A program made the translations under genes and the position numbers. A stretch of DNA of 64,000 nucleotides from Acidovorax sp. YS12 (GTDB lineage Bacteria; Pseudomonadota; Gammaproteobacteria; Burkholderiales; Burkholderiaceae_C), in NCBI GenBank assembly GCA_021496925.1, contig CP053915.1:1922001-1986000 (forward strand), given 5' to 3'. Below the pieces are notes generated by a model. The model ran no database searches, was not told the DNA's origin, and saw only the letters and a list, made by a program, of their open reading frames with translations. How positions within the stretch are numbered: the stretch's first letter is position 1; each line of letters begins with the position of its first letter. Below are positions 35,563-44,117 of this stretch, one piece after another.

Positions 35563-36045
35563 ATGCAGCTCGCACAGAAATACCAGGCCTTGCTGGACGA
35601 AGCCCAGCGGCGGCAGCTCCCGGACGTGGAAGGCATCCGCCTGTGCTTCCAGGCGCTGTCCCTGGCGTCGGCCATCGACCGCGACTGCGCGGCGCTGCTG
35701 GCGCCCCACGGGCTGTCCGAGGGGCGCTTCGTGCTGCTGTTCCTGCTCGACGCGGCGCCCGGCGGGCTGGCCCCCGCCGTGCTGGCGCAGCAGGCTGGCG
35801 TGAGCCGGGCCACCGTCACCGGCCTGCTTGACGGCCTGGAGCGCGAGGGCCTGGTGGCGCGCCAGGCCGACGCCAGCGACCGCCGCGCGCTGCGCATCAG
35901 CCTGACGCCCCGGGGCCAGCAGGTGGCGCAGGCGGTCTTCGCGCAGCACGGGCGCTGGATCGCCAGCCTGTTCGGCCCGCTGGACGCGGCCGAGCGCACG
36001 CAGCTCGCCCGGCTGCTCGACAAGGTGGCGACGCGGCTGAGATGA
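35563..36045 (+). CDS. MarR-family transcriptional regulator
   Basis: 160 residues. Winged helix with LAPAVLAQQAGVSRATVTGL, LDGLEREGLVARQADASDRR and ALRISLTPRGQQV, the standard MarR recognition helix and DxRxxxxxLTxxG wing. The effector and targets are unknown. It has its own AT-rich promoter; the gene that followed it may have been separated by the IS110 insertion directly downstream. Confidence 0.93.
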   Translation: MQLAQKYQALLDEAQRRQLPDVEGIRLCFQALSLASAIDRDCAALLAPHGLSEGRFVLLFLLDAAPGGLAPAVLAQQAGVSRATVTGLLDGLEREGLVARQADASDRRALRISLTPRGQQVAQAVFAQHGRWIASLFGPLDAAERTQLARLLDKVATRLR

Positions 36046-36080
36046 AACACCCCCTGAGTCGCCTTCGGCGCCTTCCCCCT
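36044..36080 (+). repeat. Family A repeat, left half, interrupted by IS110
   Basis: CACCCCCTGAGTCGCCTTCG followed by GCGCCTTCCCCCT, which is the 5' part of family A. In intact copies CCCCCTT runs directly into CTCTCTACGCGC; here that continuation is found only at about 37285. Confidence 0.8.
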
Positions 36081-37284
36081 TGTATCTTCGAGACCCTGAA
36101 GTTCAGAGACATTTTTTGGGAAGTTGTCCACAGCCTGTCATCCCCTTGGGAGCCTTGGCATCCCGTGAGAGAGCATTTGGCGTGGACAGCCAACCGTTTG
36201 CAGCAAGCCCGAACAGTTGCTTGTTGGCAATACATGTTCTTTGGATCTGTATTGACCGCGTATTTTGCAAGGATGGGCAATGACTAACGAATCCCAGGAA
36301 TCTGTGTTTGTTGGTGTCGACGTCTCCAAGGCTGTGCTGGAAGTGGCCTTGAGTGACAAGGGTGCGAGTGAGCGCTTTGACAACGATGAGCGCGGCATTG
36401 CGGCACTGATTGAGAGCCTCAAGCAAGTGCATGCGGGGCTTGTGCTCATGGAGGCTACAGGGGGTCTGGAGCGCAAGCTGGCACAGGCGCTGTACCTGCA
36501 GAACTTTGATGTCATGGTCGTCAACCCGCGTCAGGCCCATGACTTTGGCAAAGCCATGGGCTACCTGGCCAAGACCGATCACGTGGATGCACGGGTGCTG
36601 TCGCACTTTGCGCGCACACTGCACCAAAGCGAGCGGCGCGACAAGCTGCTGTTGAAGCTGCCCTCACAGCAACAACAGCACGTTGCTGCACTGGTGATGC
36701 GCCGGGGGCAACTGGTGCAAATGCGTGTAGCTGAGAGCAATCGGCTGGAGCAGGCCCACCCGCTGTTGGCCAAAAGCATCGCTGCCATGATCAAGGCGCT
36801 GGACAAGCAAATTGACGTGCTGGACGACGACATCGGAGGGCGTCTGAAGATGCACTTCAAGCGTCAGACAGAGCTGCTCAAGGGCTTGAAGGGCATAGGC
36901 CCGAATACGCAGGCGGTGCTCATGGGCATGTTGCCGGAGCTGGGGCAATTGAGCCGGCGCGAGATCAGCAAGCTCGTGGGCGTTGCCCCGCTGGCGCGCG
37001 ATAGCGGCAAGTCACGTGGCAAGCGCAGCATCTGGGGAGGTCGTGCGGATGTGCGCTCGGCGCTGTATATGAGCACGCTCAGCGCCATGCGCCACGAGCC
37101 GGTGATCATGCAGTTCAGAGACCGCCTGCGCGCGGCAGGTAAAGCGCCCAAGGTCGTCATTGTGGCCTGCATGCGAAAGCTGCTGACCATAGTCAATGCG
37201 GTGATCAAGTCTGGTCAGCCTTGGTCTGCTACTTATTCACAGGCGGGTAATGCGCTGCAAACCGCTTGACTTTGAACACAGTTG
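36081..37284 (+). mobile_element. IS110-family insertion sequence (about 1.2 kb)
   Basis: The edges are placed where the family A repeat is interrupted, so they are good to a few bases. The element carries one transposase gene, a non-coding left region of about 200 bases and a very short right end. No long terminal inverted repeats are visible, as expected for IS110. It is AT-richer than its surroundings. Confidence 0.85.
36280..37269 (+). CDS. IS110-family DEDD transposase
   Basis: 329 residues, intact. The N-terminal RuvC-like DEDD domain has GVDVSKAVLEVAL (Asp), LMEATGG (Glu) and KTDHVDARVLSHFA (two Asp). The C-terminal transposase_20 domain has LKGIGPNTQAVLMGMLPELG and the region GVAPLARDSGKSRGKRSIWG containing the conserved Ser. 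These enzymes move a circular DNA intermediate using a structured non-coding end, and recent work shows some IS110 members use a bridge RNA. The left non-coding region 36081-36279 is where such an RNA would be sought. The ATG at 36280 follows AAGGA. Confidence 0.95.
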   Translation: MTNESQESVFVGVDVSKAVLEVALSDKGASERFDNDERGIAALIESLKQVHAGLVLMEATGGLERKLAQALYLQNFDVMVVNPRQAHDFGKAMGYLAKTDHVDARVLSHFARTLHQSERRDKLLLKLPSQQQQHVAALVMRRGQLVQMRVAESNRLEQAHPLLAKSIAAMIKALDKQIDVLDDDIGGRLKMHFKRQTELLKGLKGIGPNTQAVLMGMLPELGQLSRREISKLVGVAPLARDSGKSRGKRSIWGGRADVRSALYMSTLSAMRHEPVIMQFRDRLRAAGKAPKVVIVACMRKLLTIVNAVIKSGQPWSATYSQAGNALQTA

Positions 37285-37470
37285 CTCTCTCTACGCGCTT
37301 CGCGCTCCGGGAGGGGGACGCAGCCTTCGCTGCGGGGCGGCCCTTGCTCGGCTGCCCACGCTTGGGCCGCGCCGGTTTCATGCGCCGTGGACAACTGGAA
37401 TGAAACAACACCCCCTGAGCGGCTGCGCCGCTTCGCGCCGGTTTCATGCGCTGTGGACGGCGCGTGGCGC
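37284..37470 (+). repeat. Family A repeat: right half after the IS, plus a second partial copy
   Basis: CTCTCTCTACGCGCTTCGCG, GGGAGGGGGACGCAGCCTTC and GGGCCGCGCCGGTTTCATGC continue the copy cut at 36080. A second unit starts at about 37410 (ACACCCCCTGAGCGGCTGCG) and runs to another GCGCCGGTTTCATGCGC. So this gap holds about one and a half units before the next gene. Confidence 0.8.
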
Positions 37471-37484
37471 CATGGATAACTGAC

Positions 37485-38273
37485 ATGCACAACACCCTAC
37501 CCCGCAAAGGCGCCACGCGCGCCAGCGACATTCCCCCCGAGGTGCTGGAGGCGCTGTCGCGCGGCACGCTGCCCACCGCCACCCTGGCCGAAGGGCTGGC
37601 GCTGGACCAGGGCCTGCTGCTGCGCACGGTGTTCCCCGAACTGCCGCCAGCGGCCCTGCACGCGGCCGACGCCGCGTGCCAGAAAGGCATCGCGCAGCGC
37701 ATGGCCGGCATGGGCGCGCTGCTGTGGCAGGAACTCGGCCCGGCGGGCCTGGCGCGCTGCCAGGCCCACGGCGCCGACACGGTGCGCGGCTGGGCCTGCT
37801 TCATGGTCGGCGCCCAGGCTGGACTGGCGGCGGCAGCGCGGCTGGCCGCCATCGCCCCGCTGGCCGATGACCCGCACTTCGGCGTGCGCGAGTGGGCGTG
37901 GATGGCCGTGCGCCCGCACCTGGCGCGGGAACTGGACGCGGCCATCGCCGCCCTCGTGCCCTGGACGGCCTCGCCCTCGGAACGCATGCGCCGCTTTGCC
38001 AGCGAATCACTGCGCCCGCGCGGCGTGTGGTGCGCGCACATCGCGGCGCTGCGGCACGACCCGGCACGGGGCCTGCCGCTGCTGGCGCCACTGCGCGCCG
38101 ACGCCTCGGCCTACGTGCAGGACTCGGTGGCCAACTGGCTCAACGACGCCGCCAAGGACCAGCCCGACTGGGTGCGCCACCTGTGCGCCCAGTGGCTGGC
38201 GCAAGCACCCCACCCCGCCACCCGCCGCATCTGCCAGCGCGCGCAGCGCAGCCTCGCACACCCCGCGGCGTGA
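37485..38273 (+). CDS. HEAT-repeat protein, AlkD-like (possible DNA alkylation repair)
   Basis: 262 residues, all-helical, with repeated helical pairs (FGVREWAWMAVRPHLARELD, RRFASESLRPRGVWC, AYVQDSVANWLNDAAKDQPD). The WA(W/C)xxx...SLRPR pattern resembles DNA alkylation repair proteins of the AlkD superfamily, but it is not identical to characterised glycosylases, and the catalytic Asp/Trp set cannot be assigned by eye. The start at 37485 is the first ATG after the repeat unit. Confidence 0.7.
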   Translation: MHNTLPRKGATRASDIPPEVLEALSRGTLPTATLAEGLALDQGLLLRTVFPELPPAALHAADAACQKGIAQRMAGMGALLWQELGPAGLARCQAHGADTVRGWACFMVGAQAGLAAAARLAAIAPLADDPHFGVREWAWMAVRPHLARELDAAIAALVPWTASPSERMRRFASESLRPRGVWCAHIAALRHDPARGLPLLAPLRADASAYVQDSVANWLNDAAKDQPDWVRHLCAQWLAQAPHPATRRICQRAQRSLAHPAA

Positions 38274-38314
38274 TGCCCGCGCTGCGGCAGCCCCTGTTTC
38301 ACTCTGGAGCACCC

Positions 38315-38653
38315 ATGGCCCACTACCTCGTCGAACTCTATACCCCCAACGCCCGCTGGCAGGCGCTGCCCGCGGCGCAGCGCCAGGCCTTCCTGGAGGG
38401 CATCCAGCAGGCCCTGGGCGGGTTGTCCGCCCAGGGCATCGAAGTGCTGGCCCTGGCAGAGGCCGAGCCAGACATCGACCAGGCCAGCGCGCACCGCTTC
38501 GTGGGCATCTGGCGCTTTCCCAGCCCGGCGGCACGCGCGGCGCTGCTGGCGGGCATCCAGGCCAGCGGCTGGTACGGCTACTTCGACCACGTGAACGCCG
38601 CGTGCGCGGCGGGCGGGTTCGCCGGCCATCTGGCCGCGCTCGCGGCGGCCTGA
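38315..38653 (+). CDS. Small conserved protein (DUF6616-like), function unknown
   Basis: 112 residues: MAHYLVELYTPNARWQALPA at the N-terminus, then AFLEGIQQALGGLSAQGIEV and WRFPSPAARAALLAGIQASG, WYGYFDHVN. The alternation of a strand, a helix and a second such unit suggests a ferredoxin-like dimeric alpha/beta-barrel fold. No catalytic residues are evident. CTGGAGC precedes the ATG by about eight bases. The family name is from memory. Confidence 0.7.
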   Translation: MAHYLVELYTPNARWQALPAAQRQAFLEGIQQALGGLSAQGIEVLALAEAEPDIDQASAHRFVGIWRFPSPAARAALLAGIQASGWYGYFDHVNAACAAGGFAGHLAALAAA

Positions 38654-38680
38654 GACAGGCCAACCCGCTGGCGCCCTTTC

Positions 38681-40735
38681 TTACTTGGACAGATCCAGCT
38701 TGTACTTGGACGTGCCCTTGCCGGTGCCATCGTCGGCCGCAAGCAGCGAGACGTTGGACAGGCCCGCAGCCTGGGCCACGCTCAGGGCATTGGCGCCCGA
38801 ACTGAACACCACATCACCCGCGGTCTTGGCCTGGGTGAAGCGCCAGCTCTTGGCCGCGCCGTTGGCGGCGCGCGTCACGCTCGCGTTCTTGCGCACGTAG
38901 TCGATGACCACGTCGCGGTTCGCGTCGGGCGAGGCCCAGACCGTGCCCGAGCCGTCGAGCTTGTCGATGAAGCTCTTGCCGCTCGTGGCGCGGTAGTTGT
39001 TGGTGGCGATCACGAACTCCTTGGCCGTGTCGATGGGCTTGCCCAGGTAGGTCAGGTTCTTGATGCGGCTGCCCACCGGCTGGGTGACATCGATTTCATA
39101 CTGCACGTCGGCCGTGGTGAACATGTCGAAGTTGTAGCCAGGGAAGGTGCTGATGAGCTGCTGCTCGCCGGTCTGGGCCGGATCGATCTGGTTGAAGCGC
39201 TTGGCCGCGGCCTCCAGCCAGCCCTTGATGTCGGCACCGTTGACCTTCACGGCGTACACCGTGTTCGGGTACAGGTACAGGTCGGCCGCGTTGTAGATCG
39301 CGAGCGGGCCAGCGGCCACGTCGGTGTAGTCCGCCCCACCCTGGAAGCCCGACTTGAACGGCGCGCTCACCGACAGCACGGGCAGGTCCTTGTACTGCGG
39401 CAGGTTGGCCTGGATATAGGCGGCGACGTAGTCGCGCTGGGCCTGGTTCACGATCTGGATCGCGCCAGGGTCGCCCACGTCGGCGAACAGCGTGCTCATG
39501 CGGAAATCCGTATTGCCGATGGGCGTCTTCACATACTGGATCGCGGCCTGGTGCTGCGACGCGACCAGCGGTGCCACGGCCTGGTCGGCATCCACATACA
39601 CCGTGGCACCGGCTGCGTTCTTGCTCTGGATGCTGCGCAGCTCGCTCTTGCTTGCCGCCTTGTTCACGGCCCAGGCCTTGCCGTCCCACTGCAGCGACAG
39701 CTGGATCACGCCCAGCGCCTTGCCCCAGGAACTGGCCATGACGGCAGGCACGCCGTTGACGGTGCCGGCCTTGTTGTCCACGCCAGGCTGCGAGAACGCA
39801 GGCTTGGCAGCCGTGTCGGGAAACACGCTGTGCTGGTGGCCCATGACCATGGCGTCGATCCCCGACACCTTGGAGAGGTACAAGCCCGGGTTTTCCATGG
39901 TGCTGGAATAGGTGCTGCCGTCCAGGCCGCCATGCAGCAGCGCGACCACGATGTCTGCCCCTTTCGCGCGCAGCTCGGGCACGTACCTGGTGGCAGACTC
40001 CACGGCGCCTTCGGTATAGACCTTGCCTTCGAGATAGCGCTTGTCCCAATTCATGATGCCGGGCGTGGTGAAGCCGATCACGCCCACCTTGATCGGCAGG
40101 GTCACGCTCTTGCCGTCCTTGCCGGTGGCGGCGATCCTGCGTTCAAGGATGGTGTAGGGCTGCACCAGCGGCTTCCGGGTCTTGCTGCTGTACACGTTGG
40201 CCAGCACGGCCGGGTAGCCAGCGCCCGCGCACTTCTTGGCGGCATCCACGCCGTCCACGTCCAGGCCGCCGCCCAGCACCTGGTTCAGGAACGGCAGCCC
40301 GTAGTTGAACTCGTGATTGCCCAGCGTGCCGGCATCAAAGCCCAGCGCGCCCATCGCCTTGTACATGGACAACTGCTGGGTGCAGGCAATGGGATTGACC
40401 GTGGCCTCGTAGTCGGCCAGCGCCGTGCCCTGGATGGTGTCGCCGTTGTCCACGAGCAGCGTGTTGGCGAATTCCTTGCGCGCGGCGCGCACCAGCGTGG
40501 CCGTGCGCTCGAAGCCGTAGCTCTTGTCCTCGGCCAGCTTGAAGTAGTCGTAGCTGCGCACGTTGAAGTGCAAGTCCGTCGTTTCCAGCACGGCCAGCGT
40601 GGCCGTAGCGCTCTGGCTGGTGGCGTCATCGCTGCCGCTGCCCCCGCAGGCAGTCAGCGCGGCGGCGCCGGCAATGGCGGCCAGCCCCAGGCGGCGGGAA
40701 ACCGGGAAATCGTAGCGAAACGTTCGGTCGAACAT
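38681..40735 (-). CDS. 5'-nucleotidase / 2',3'-cyclic phosphodiesterase family lipoprotein (CpdB/UshA-like)
   Basis: 684 residues. Lipobox ALTACGG near residue 30, then the calcineurin-like phosphoesterase domain with metal ligands in LETTDLHFNV (Asp, His), LLVDNGDTIQG, LGNHEFNYG, VALLHGG and GHQHSVF, followed by the C-terminal 5'-nucleotidase domain (ATNNYRATSG). The long NxxLPxxK region and SYDYFK after DLHFN resemble CpdB (2',3'-cyclic-nucleotide 2'-phosphodiesterase/3'-nucleotidase). It acts on extracytoplasmic nucleotides to supply phosphate and nucleosides. The start at 40735 gives the best signal peptide. Confidence 0.88.
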   Translation of the reverse strand: MFDRTFRYDFPVSRRLGLAAIAGAAALTACGGSGSDDATSQSATATLAVLETTDLHFNVRSYDYFKLAEDKSYGFERTATLVRAARKEFANTLLVDNGDTIQGTALADYEATVNPIACTQQLSMYKAMGALGFDAGTLGNHEFNYGLPFLNQVLGGGLDVDGVDAAKKCAGAGYPAVLANVYSSKTRKPLVQPYTILERRIAATGKDGKSVTLPIKVGVIGFTTPGIMNWDKRYLEGKVYTEGAVESATRYVPELRAKGADIVVALLHGGLDGSTYSSTMENPGLYLSKVSGIDAMVMGHQHSVFPDTAAKPAFSQPGVDNKAGTVNGVPAVMASSWGKALGVIQLSLQWDGKAWAVNKAASKSELRSIQSKNAAGATVYVDADQAVAPLVASQHQAAIQYVKTPIGNTDFRMSTLFADVGDPGAIQIVNQAQRDYVAAYIQANLPQYKDLPVLSVSAPFKSGFQGGADYTDVAAGPLAIYNAADLYLYPNTVYAVKVNGADIKGWLEAAAKRFNQIDPAQTGEQQLISTFPGYNFDMFTTADVQYEIDVTQPVGSRIKNLTYLGKPIDTAKEFVIATNNYRATSGKSFIDKLDGSGTVWASPDANRDVVIDYVRKNASVTRAANGAAKSWRFTQAKTAGDVVFSSGANALSVAQAAGLSNVSLLAADDGTGKGTSKYKLDLSK

Positions 40736-40814
40736 GCGAATAGGCCTGTCGTGGTGTAAAGGCCCCAGTGTCCGGAGCCCGCTTGACAGCACCGTGACGC
40801 ACATCGCCCGGCAG

Positions 40815-40846
40815 GCCGGCTACCGGCTACCGGCTACCGGCTACCG
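40815..40846. repeat. Heptamer tandem repeat (CCGGCTA, four to five copies)
   Basis: CCGGCTACCGGCTACCGGCT and continuation: a 7-bp unit repeated across the stop codon of the downstream-read EamA gene. The unit length is not a multiple of three, so slippage would shift the frame at the C-terminus. Confidence 0.8.
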
Positions 40847-41281
40847 CTTGGCCGCCAGCACCAGCACCCCCGCGGCCACCAGGCCGATGCCCAGCCACTC
40901 GCGCGGCGCCGGGCGCTCGCCCAGGAACAGCACGGCGAACAGGGCCACGAGCACCAGGCTGAACTTGTCCACCGGCGCCACCTGCGACGCCTGGCCCAGC
41001 TGCAGCGCGCGGAAGTAGCACACCCACGACGCCCCGGTGGCCAGCGCCGAGAGCACCAGGAACAGCCAGGTGCGCCCCGGCAGCCGCAGCGGGTTGCTCC
41101 ACTGCCCCGTGGCCGCCACGAAGGCGGCCAGCACGAACACGATGACCACCGTGCGCACCAGCGTCGCCAGGTCGGAATTCACGCCCTGGATGCCCACCTT
41201 GGCGAAGACGGCCGTGAGGGCGGCGAAGACGGCCGACAGCGCGGCCCAGACAAACCAGCCGGCGGGGGCTGCTGTGCTCAT
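40841..41281 (-). CDS. EamA-type small membrane transporter (single domain)
   Basis: 146 residues with about five TM segments: WFVWAALSAVFAALTAVFAK, LVRTVVIVFVLAAFVAA, TWLFLVLSALATGASWVCYF, KFSLVLVALFAVLFLGERPA, WLGIGLVAAGVLVLAA. The LGERP near the fourth helix is typical of EamA/DMT proteins. Single-domain members work as dimers. Substrate unknown. Confidence 0.85.
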   Translation of the reverse strand: MSTAAPAGWFVWAALSAVFAALTAVFAKVGIQGVNSDLATLVRTVVIVFVLAAFVAATGQWSNPLRLPGRTWLFLVLSALATGASWVCYFRALQLGQASQVAPVDKFSLVLVALFAVLFLGERPAPREWLGIGLVAAGVLVLAAKR

Positions 41282-41312
41282 GGGGAGATCTCCTCAGAAC
41301 GTGTTCATGGTC

Positions 41313-42392
41313 TCAAGCGTAGGGATCGAACTGCGCGGCCAGCGGCACGGCGCCAGGGGCCTGCACCGCCCGGTGCGCGGGCTCGGGCACGTCCTGCAGC
41401 GGCGCCACGGGCAGGGGCGGCATGCTGCGGCCATAGATGTGGCGCACGCGCTCTTGCAGGCTGGGGTGGCTGTCGAGGTGGCGCGATAAGCGGTCTTCAT
41501 CGGGCGCCTCCACCAGCAGCATGTGCTGCACCGCCGGGTGCGCCAGCCCGCCGTGGGCCGCAGCCGGCAGGCGCAGGCGCGCGGCCTCGCGGCGCTGCGT
41601 CATCACCTTGCGCAGCACGCCGCCCAGGCCGTCGCGGCTGCGCGTCCATTGCACGGCGCGGGCGTCGGCCAAGTGCTCGCGCTGGCGCGACACCGCCGCC
41701 TTGAGCAGGCGCCCGGCCAGCCAGCCGGCGCTGCCCGCGAGCATGATGGCGCTGCCGAACCACCAGGCCAGGCCGGGGCGCTCGCGCACCGTGTCGCCAA
41801 AGTGGTAGACCAGCTCCAGCCCGTAGACCATGCCGGCCAGGCGCATCTTCAGGCGCGTGTCGCCCTCGTGCAGATGGCTCAGCTCATGCGCCACCATGCC
41901 TTGCAGCTCCTCGCGCGTGAGGTACTGCAGCGCGCCCTGGGTGACGGCGAGCACCGCATCCCCGGCGTCCCAGCCGGCGGCGAAGGCGTTGATGGCGTCG
42001 GCGCGCGGCAGCACCATGACCTGGGGGCGCGGCATGTGCGCGGCGATGCACAGCTCATCGACCACGTTGCACAGGCGCTGCTCGGCGTGCGACACGGCCG
42101 GGCGCGCCTCGCGCGCGCCCACGCGCCGCGCCAGCTTCACGCCGCCCGCGCGCAGGTTCGAGGTCTCCACCCACCAGCCGCCCAGCACCAGCAGCAGCGA
42201 CACGCCCACGTTGGCCGCGAGGAACCCGGCCGGGTACGGCAGCTGCCACGGCAGCAGCGCCGCCATCAGCAGCCAGGCCAGCGCCAGCGCGCCGTGCACC
42301 CCGGCCACCAGCAGCAGCACGGCCAGGGCGAAAGCCAGCAGCAGGCGCCGCGTCTCGGCGCGCGCGGCGTTCTGCCGGTCCCAGAAGCGCAT
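41313..42392 (-). CDS. M48-family membrane zinc metalloprotease (HtpX-like)
   Basis: 359 residues. Two N-terminal TM helices (about 20-70), the zinc motif MVAHELSHLHEGD (HExxH) and the third ligand Glu in REHLADARAVQ, with further hydrophobic helices around 195-230. The catalytic domain begins after ARPAVSHAEQRLCNVVDELC. Possible quality control of membrane proteins. It is eight bases downstream of lemA; a LemA-M48 pair is a recurrent arrangement. Confidence 0.92.
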   Translation of the reverse strand: MRFWDRQNAARAETRRLLLAFALAVLLLVAGVHGALALAWLLMAALLPWQLPYPAGFLAANVGVSLLLVLGGWWVETSNLRAGGVKLARRVGAREARPAVSHAEQRLCNVVDELCIAAHMPRPQVMVLPRADAINAFAAGWDAGDAVLAVTQGALQYLTREELQGMVAHELSHLHEGDTRLKMRLAGMVYGLELVYHFGDTVRERPGLAWWFGSAIMLAGSAGWLAGRLLKAAVSRQREHLADARAVQWTRSRDGLGGVLRKVMTQRREAARLRLPAAAHGGLAHPAVQHMLLVEAPDEDRLSRHLDSHPSLQERVRHIYGRSMPPLPVAPLQDVPEPAHRAVQAPGAVPLAAQFDPYA

Positions 42393-42400
42393 GCTTGCGC

Positions 42401-42991
42401 TCAGAAGCGCACCGCGGGCGCCTCGCGCTCCTGCGCGCTGCGCGTGGCTTCGAGCATGGGCGCGGCGGCGAAGCCCAGCAGCCGCGCCACGATGAGCGCC
42501 GGGAACTGGGTGGCTTCGTCGTTGAATTCAAGCACCTGGTCGTTGTAGGCCTGGCGCGCGAAGCCCAGGCGGTTCTCGGTGCTTGCCAGTTCCTCGGAGA
42601 GCTGGCGCATGGCGGCGTCGGCCTTGAGTTCGGGGTAGCTCTCGGCCACGGCCAGCAGGCGGCCCAGGCCGGCGCCCAGCACGCCCTCGGCGGCGGCCAG
42701 CGCGCCCAGGTGCGCGGCGCTGGGGGCGGCGCGCGCGGCGTCGGCTGCGCCCTGCGCCTGGCCGCGCGCCTGGATCACGGCCTGCAGCGTGGCGGCTTCG
42801 TGCTGCAGGTAGCCGCGCGCCACCTCCACCAGGTTGGGCACCAGGTCGTGGCGGCGCTTGAGCTGCACGTCGATCTGCCCGTAGGCGTTGGCGATGCGGT
42901 TGCGCAGGGTGACGAGGCGGTTGTACACCGCCACGGCCCAGGCCACCGCCACGGCCAAGCCTCCCAATACCAGCCATGCGGTCATCGACAT
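42401..42991 (-). CDS. lemA: LemA-family protein
   Basis: 196 residues. One N-terminal TM helix (TAWLVLGGLAVAVAWAVAVY) and then the helical LemA domain: NRLVTLRNRIANAYGQIDVQ, LKRRHDLVPNLVEVARGYL, then LAVAESYPELKA, STENRLGFARQAYNDQV. GGAGG precedes the ATG at 42991. Function unknown; coupled with the M48 protease. Confidence 0.95.
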   Translation of the reverse strand: MSMTAWLVLGGLAVAVAWAVAVYNRLVTLRNRIANAYGQIDVQLKRRHDLVPNLVEVARGYLQHEAATLQAVIQARGQAQGAADAARAAPSAAHLGALAAAEGVLGAGLGRLLAVAESYPELKADAAMRQLSEELASTENRLGFARQAYNDQVLEFNDEATQFPALIVARLLGFAAAPMLEATRSAQEREAPAVRF

Positions 42992-43011
42992 CGTTGCCTC
43001 CTCTGTAGGGT

Positions 43012-43419
43012 TCAGCCGCCGCGGTTGCGCATCCAGTCGGCGGTGTTCATGAAACTCTGGTTCAGGCGCGCGCGCAGGTCGGGCGGCACCTGGGTCTCGG
43101 CCATGGCCTGGTCCATGCAGGCCACCCACTGGTCGCGCTCCTTGATGCCGATGGAAAACGGCAGGTGGCGCGCGCGCAGGCGCGGGTGGCCGAAGCGCTC
43201 CTGGTAAAGGTCAGGCCCGCCGAGCCAGCCGCAGAGGAACCAGAACAGCTTGTCGCGCGCATCGTCGAGCGTGCTGCCGTGGGCGGCGCGCAATTCGGCG
43301 TAGGCGGGCTCCAGTTCCATCAGGTCGTAGAAGCGGTCCACCAGCTGGCGCACGGCGGACTCGCCGCCGAGCCACTCGTAGGGCGTGGCAGGCGGCGCGG
43401 AGGTGTCGGAGGGTTGCAT
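43012..43419 (-). CDS. Group II truncated hemoglobin
   Basis: 135 residues with the 2-on-2 globin pattern: PYEWLGGESAVRQLVDRFYD, FWFLCGWLGGPDLYQERFGH and PRLRARHLPFSIG, where the His of RARH is the proximal haem ligand; the late Trp (ERDQW) is the group II G8 Trp. Likely roles are O2/NO chemistry. It lies 20 bases upstream of lemA on the same strand. Confidence 0.93.
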   Translation of the reverse strand: MQPSDTSAPPATPYEWLGGESAVRQLVDRFYDLMELEPAYAELRAAHGSTLDDARDKLFWFLCGWLGGPDLYQERFGHPRLRARHLPFSIGIKERDQWVACMDQAMAETQVPPDLRARLNQSFMNTADWMRNRGG

Positions 43420-43460
43420 GGCCGCGATTGTAGGAAGCGCGGCCGCTTACATCAGCGATC

Positions 43461-43606
43461 CCCACCCACGGCCCATGAAACCGGCACGGCCCAGACCAGC
43501 AGACGCCGCGCAAGGGCCGCCCCGCCGCGCTGGCGGCGTCCCCCTGCCCGCAGTGCGCAGCACTGCGAGAGCGGGGGGAAGCGGCGCAGCCGCTCAGGGG
43601 GGTTTC
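43461..43606 (-). repeat. Family A intergenic repeat, copy 3
   Basis: On the minus strand: GAAACCCCCCTGAGCGGCTG, CGCCGCTTCCCCCCGCTCTC, GGGGGACGCCGCCAGCGCGG and GTGCCGGTTTCATGG. It lies between the DksA-like gene stop and the hemoglobin start, both on the minus strand, and so in the direction of transcription. Confidence 0.85.
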
Positions 43607-43994
43607 ACTTCAAGCGGGTTTCGGCCTTGGACTGGCAGCCCACGCAGCGCACGGCCTGGGGCTGGGCCTGCAGCCGCGCCAGGCCCACGCCCTGGCCGCA
43701 GTCGATGCACTCGCCGTAGCTGCCGTCGGCGACGCGCTCCAGCGCGGCGCGCACGGCCACCAGTTCGTCGTGGTCGCGGCTGGCCTCGGCGTCGCGCACG
43801 GTGTTGAAGAACATGTCCTCGGAATGCTCCTTGCGGTCGTCCGGGTGGGCTGCGTCGCCCCGGCTGGGCAGCAGCGCCAGGGTGTCGCGCTGGGCCGCGT
43901 TCAGCTCTTGCAGCAGCAGTTCCTTGCGCGCTTCGAGCTGGGCGCGCAGTTGTTCGCGTTGGGCGTCGGTCAGGAGGGTGTTGTCGTGTGTCAT
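43605..43994 (-). CDS. TraR/DksA-type zinc-finger protein
   Basis: 129 residues. N-terminal helical coiled region (about 8-85), then the C-terminal zinc finger YGECIDCGQGVGLARLQAQP and VRCVGCQS, with four cysteines. The EHSEDM stretch is unlike the DxxDxA tip of true DksA, so it is probably a relative rather than DksA itself. It may bind RNA polymerase. Confidence 0.9.
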   Translation of the reverse strand: MTHDNTLLTDAQREQLRAQLEARKELLLQELNAAQRDTLALLPSRGDAAHPDDRKEHSEDMFFNTVRDAEASRDHDELVAVRAALERVADGSYGECIDCGQGVGLARLQAQPQAVRCVGCQSKAETRLK

Positions 43995-44057
43995 GGCCGC
44001 AGAATGCCAGTTGCGCCACCGTGTTCATTGACACACATCAAGCCCACGGGGTTTCTA

Positions 44058-44114
44058 ATGAAAATGGGCTCCAGCGCTTGCACAGCAAGCGCTGGAAGCT
44101 CATTTTTCAATAGC
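44058..44114 (+). repeat. Family B intergenic repeat, copy 5
   Basis: GAAAATGGGCTCCAGCGCTT, GCACAGCAAGCGCTGGAAGC, TCATTTTTCAATAGC. Plus orientation, although both neighbouring genes are on the minus strand. CCAGCGCTT and AAGCGCTGG form a perfect nine-base hairpin here. Confidence 0.85.
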
Positions 44115-44117
44115 AAA

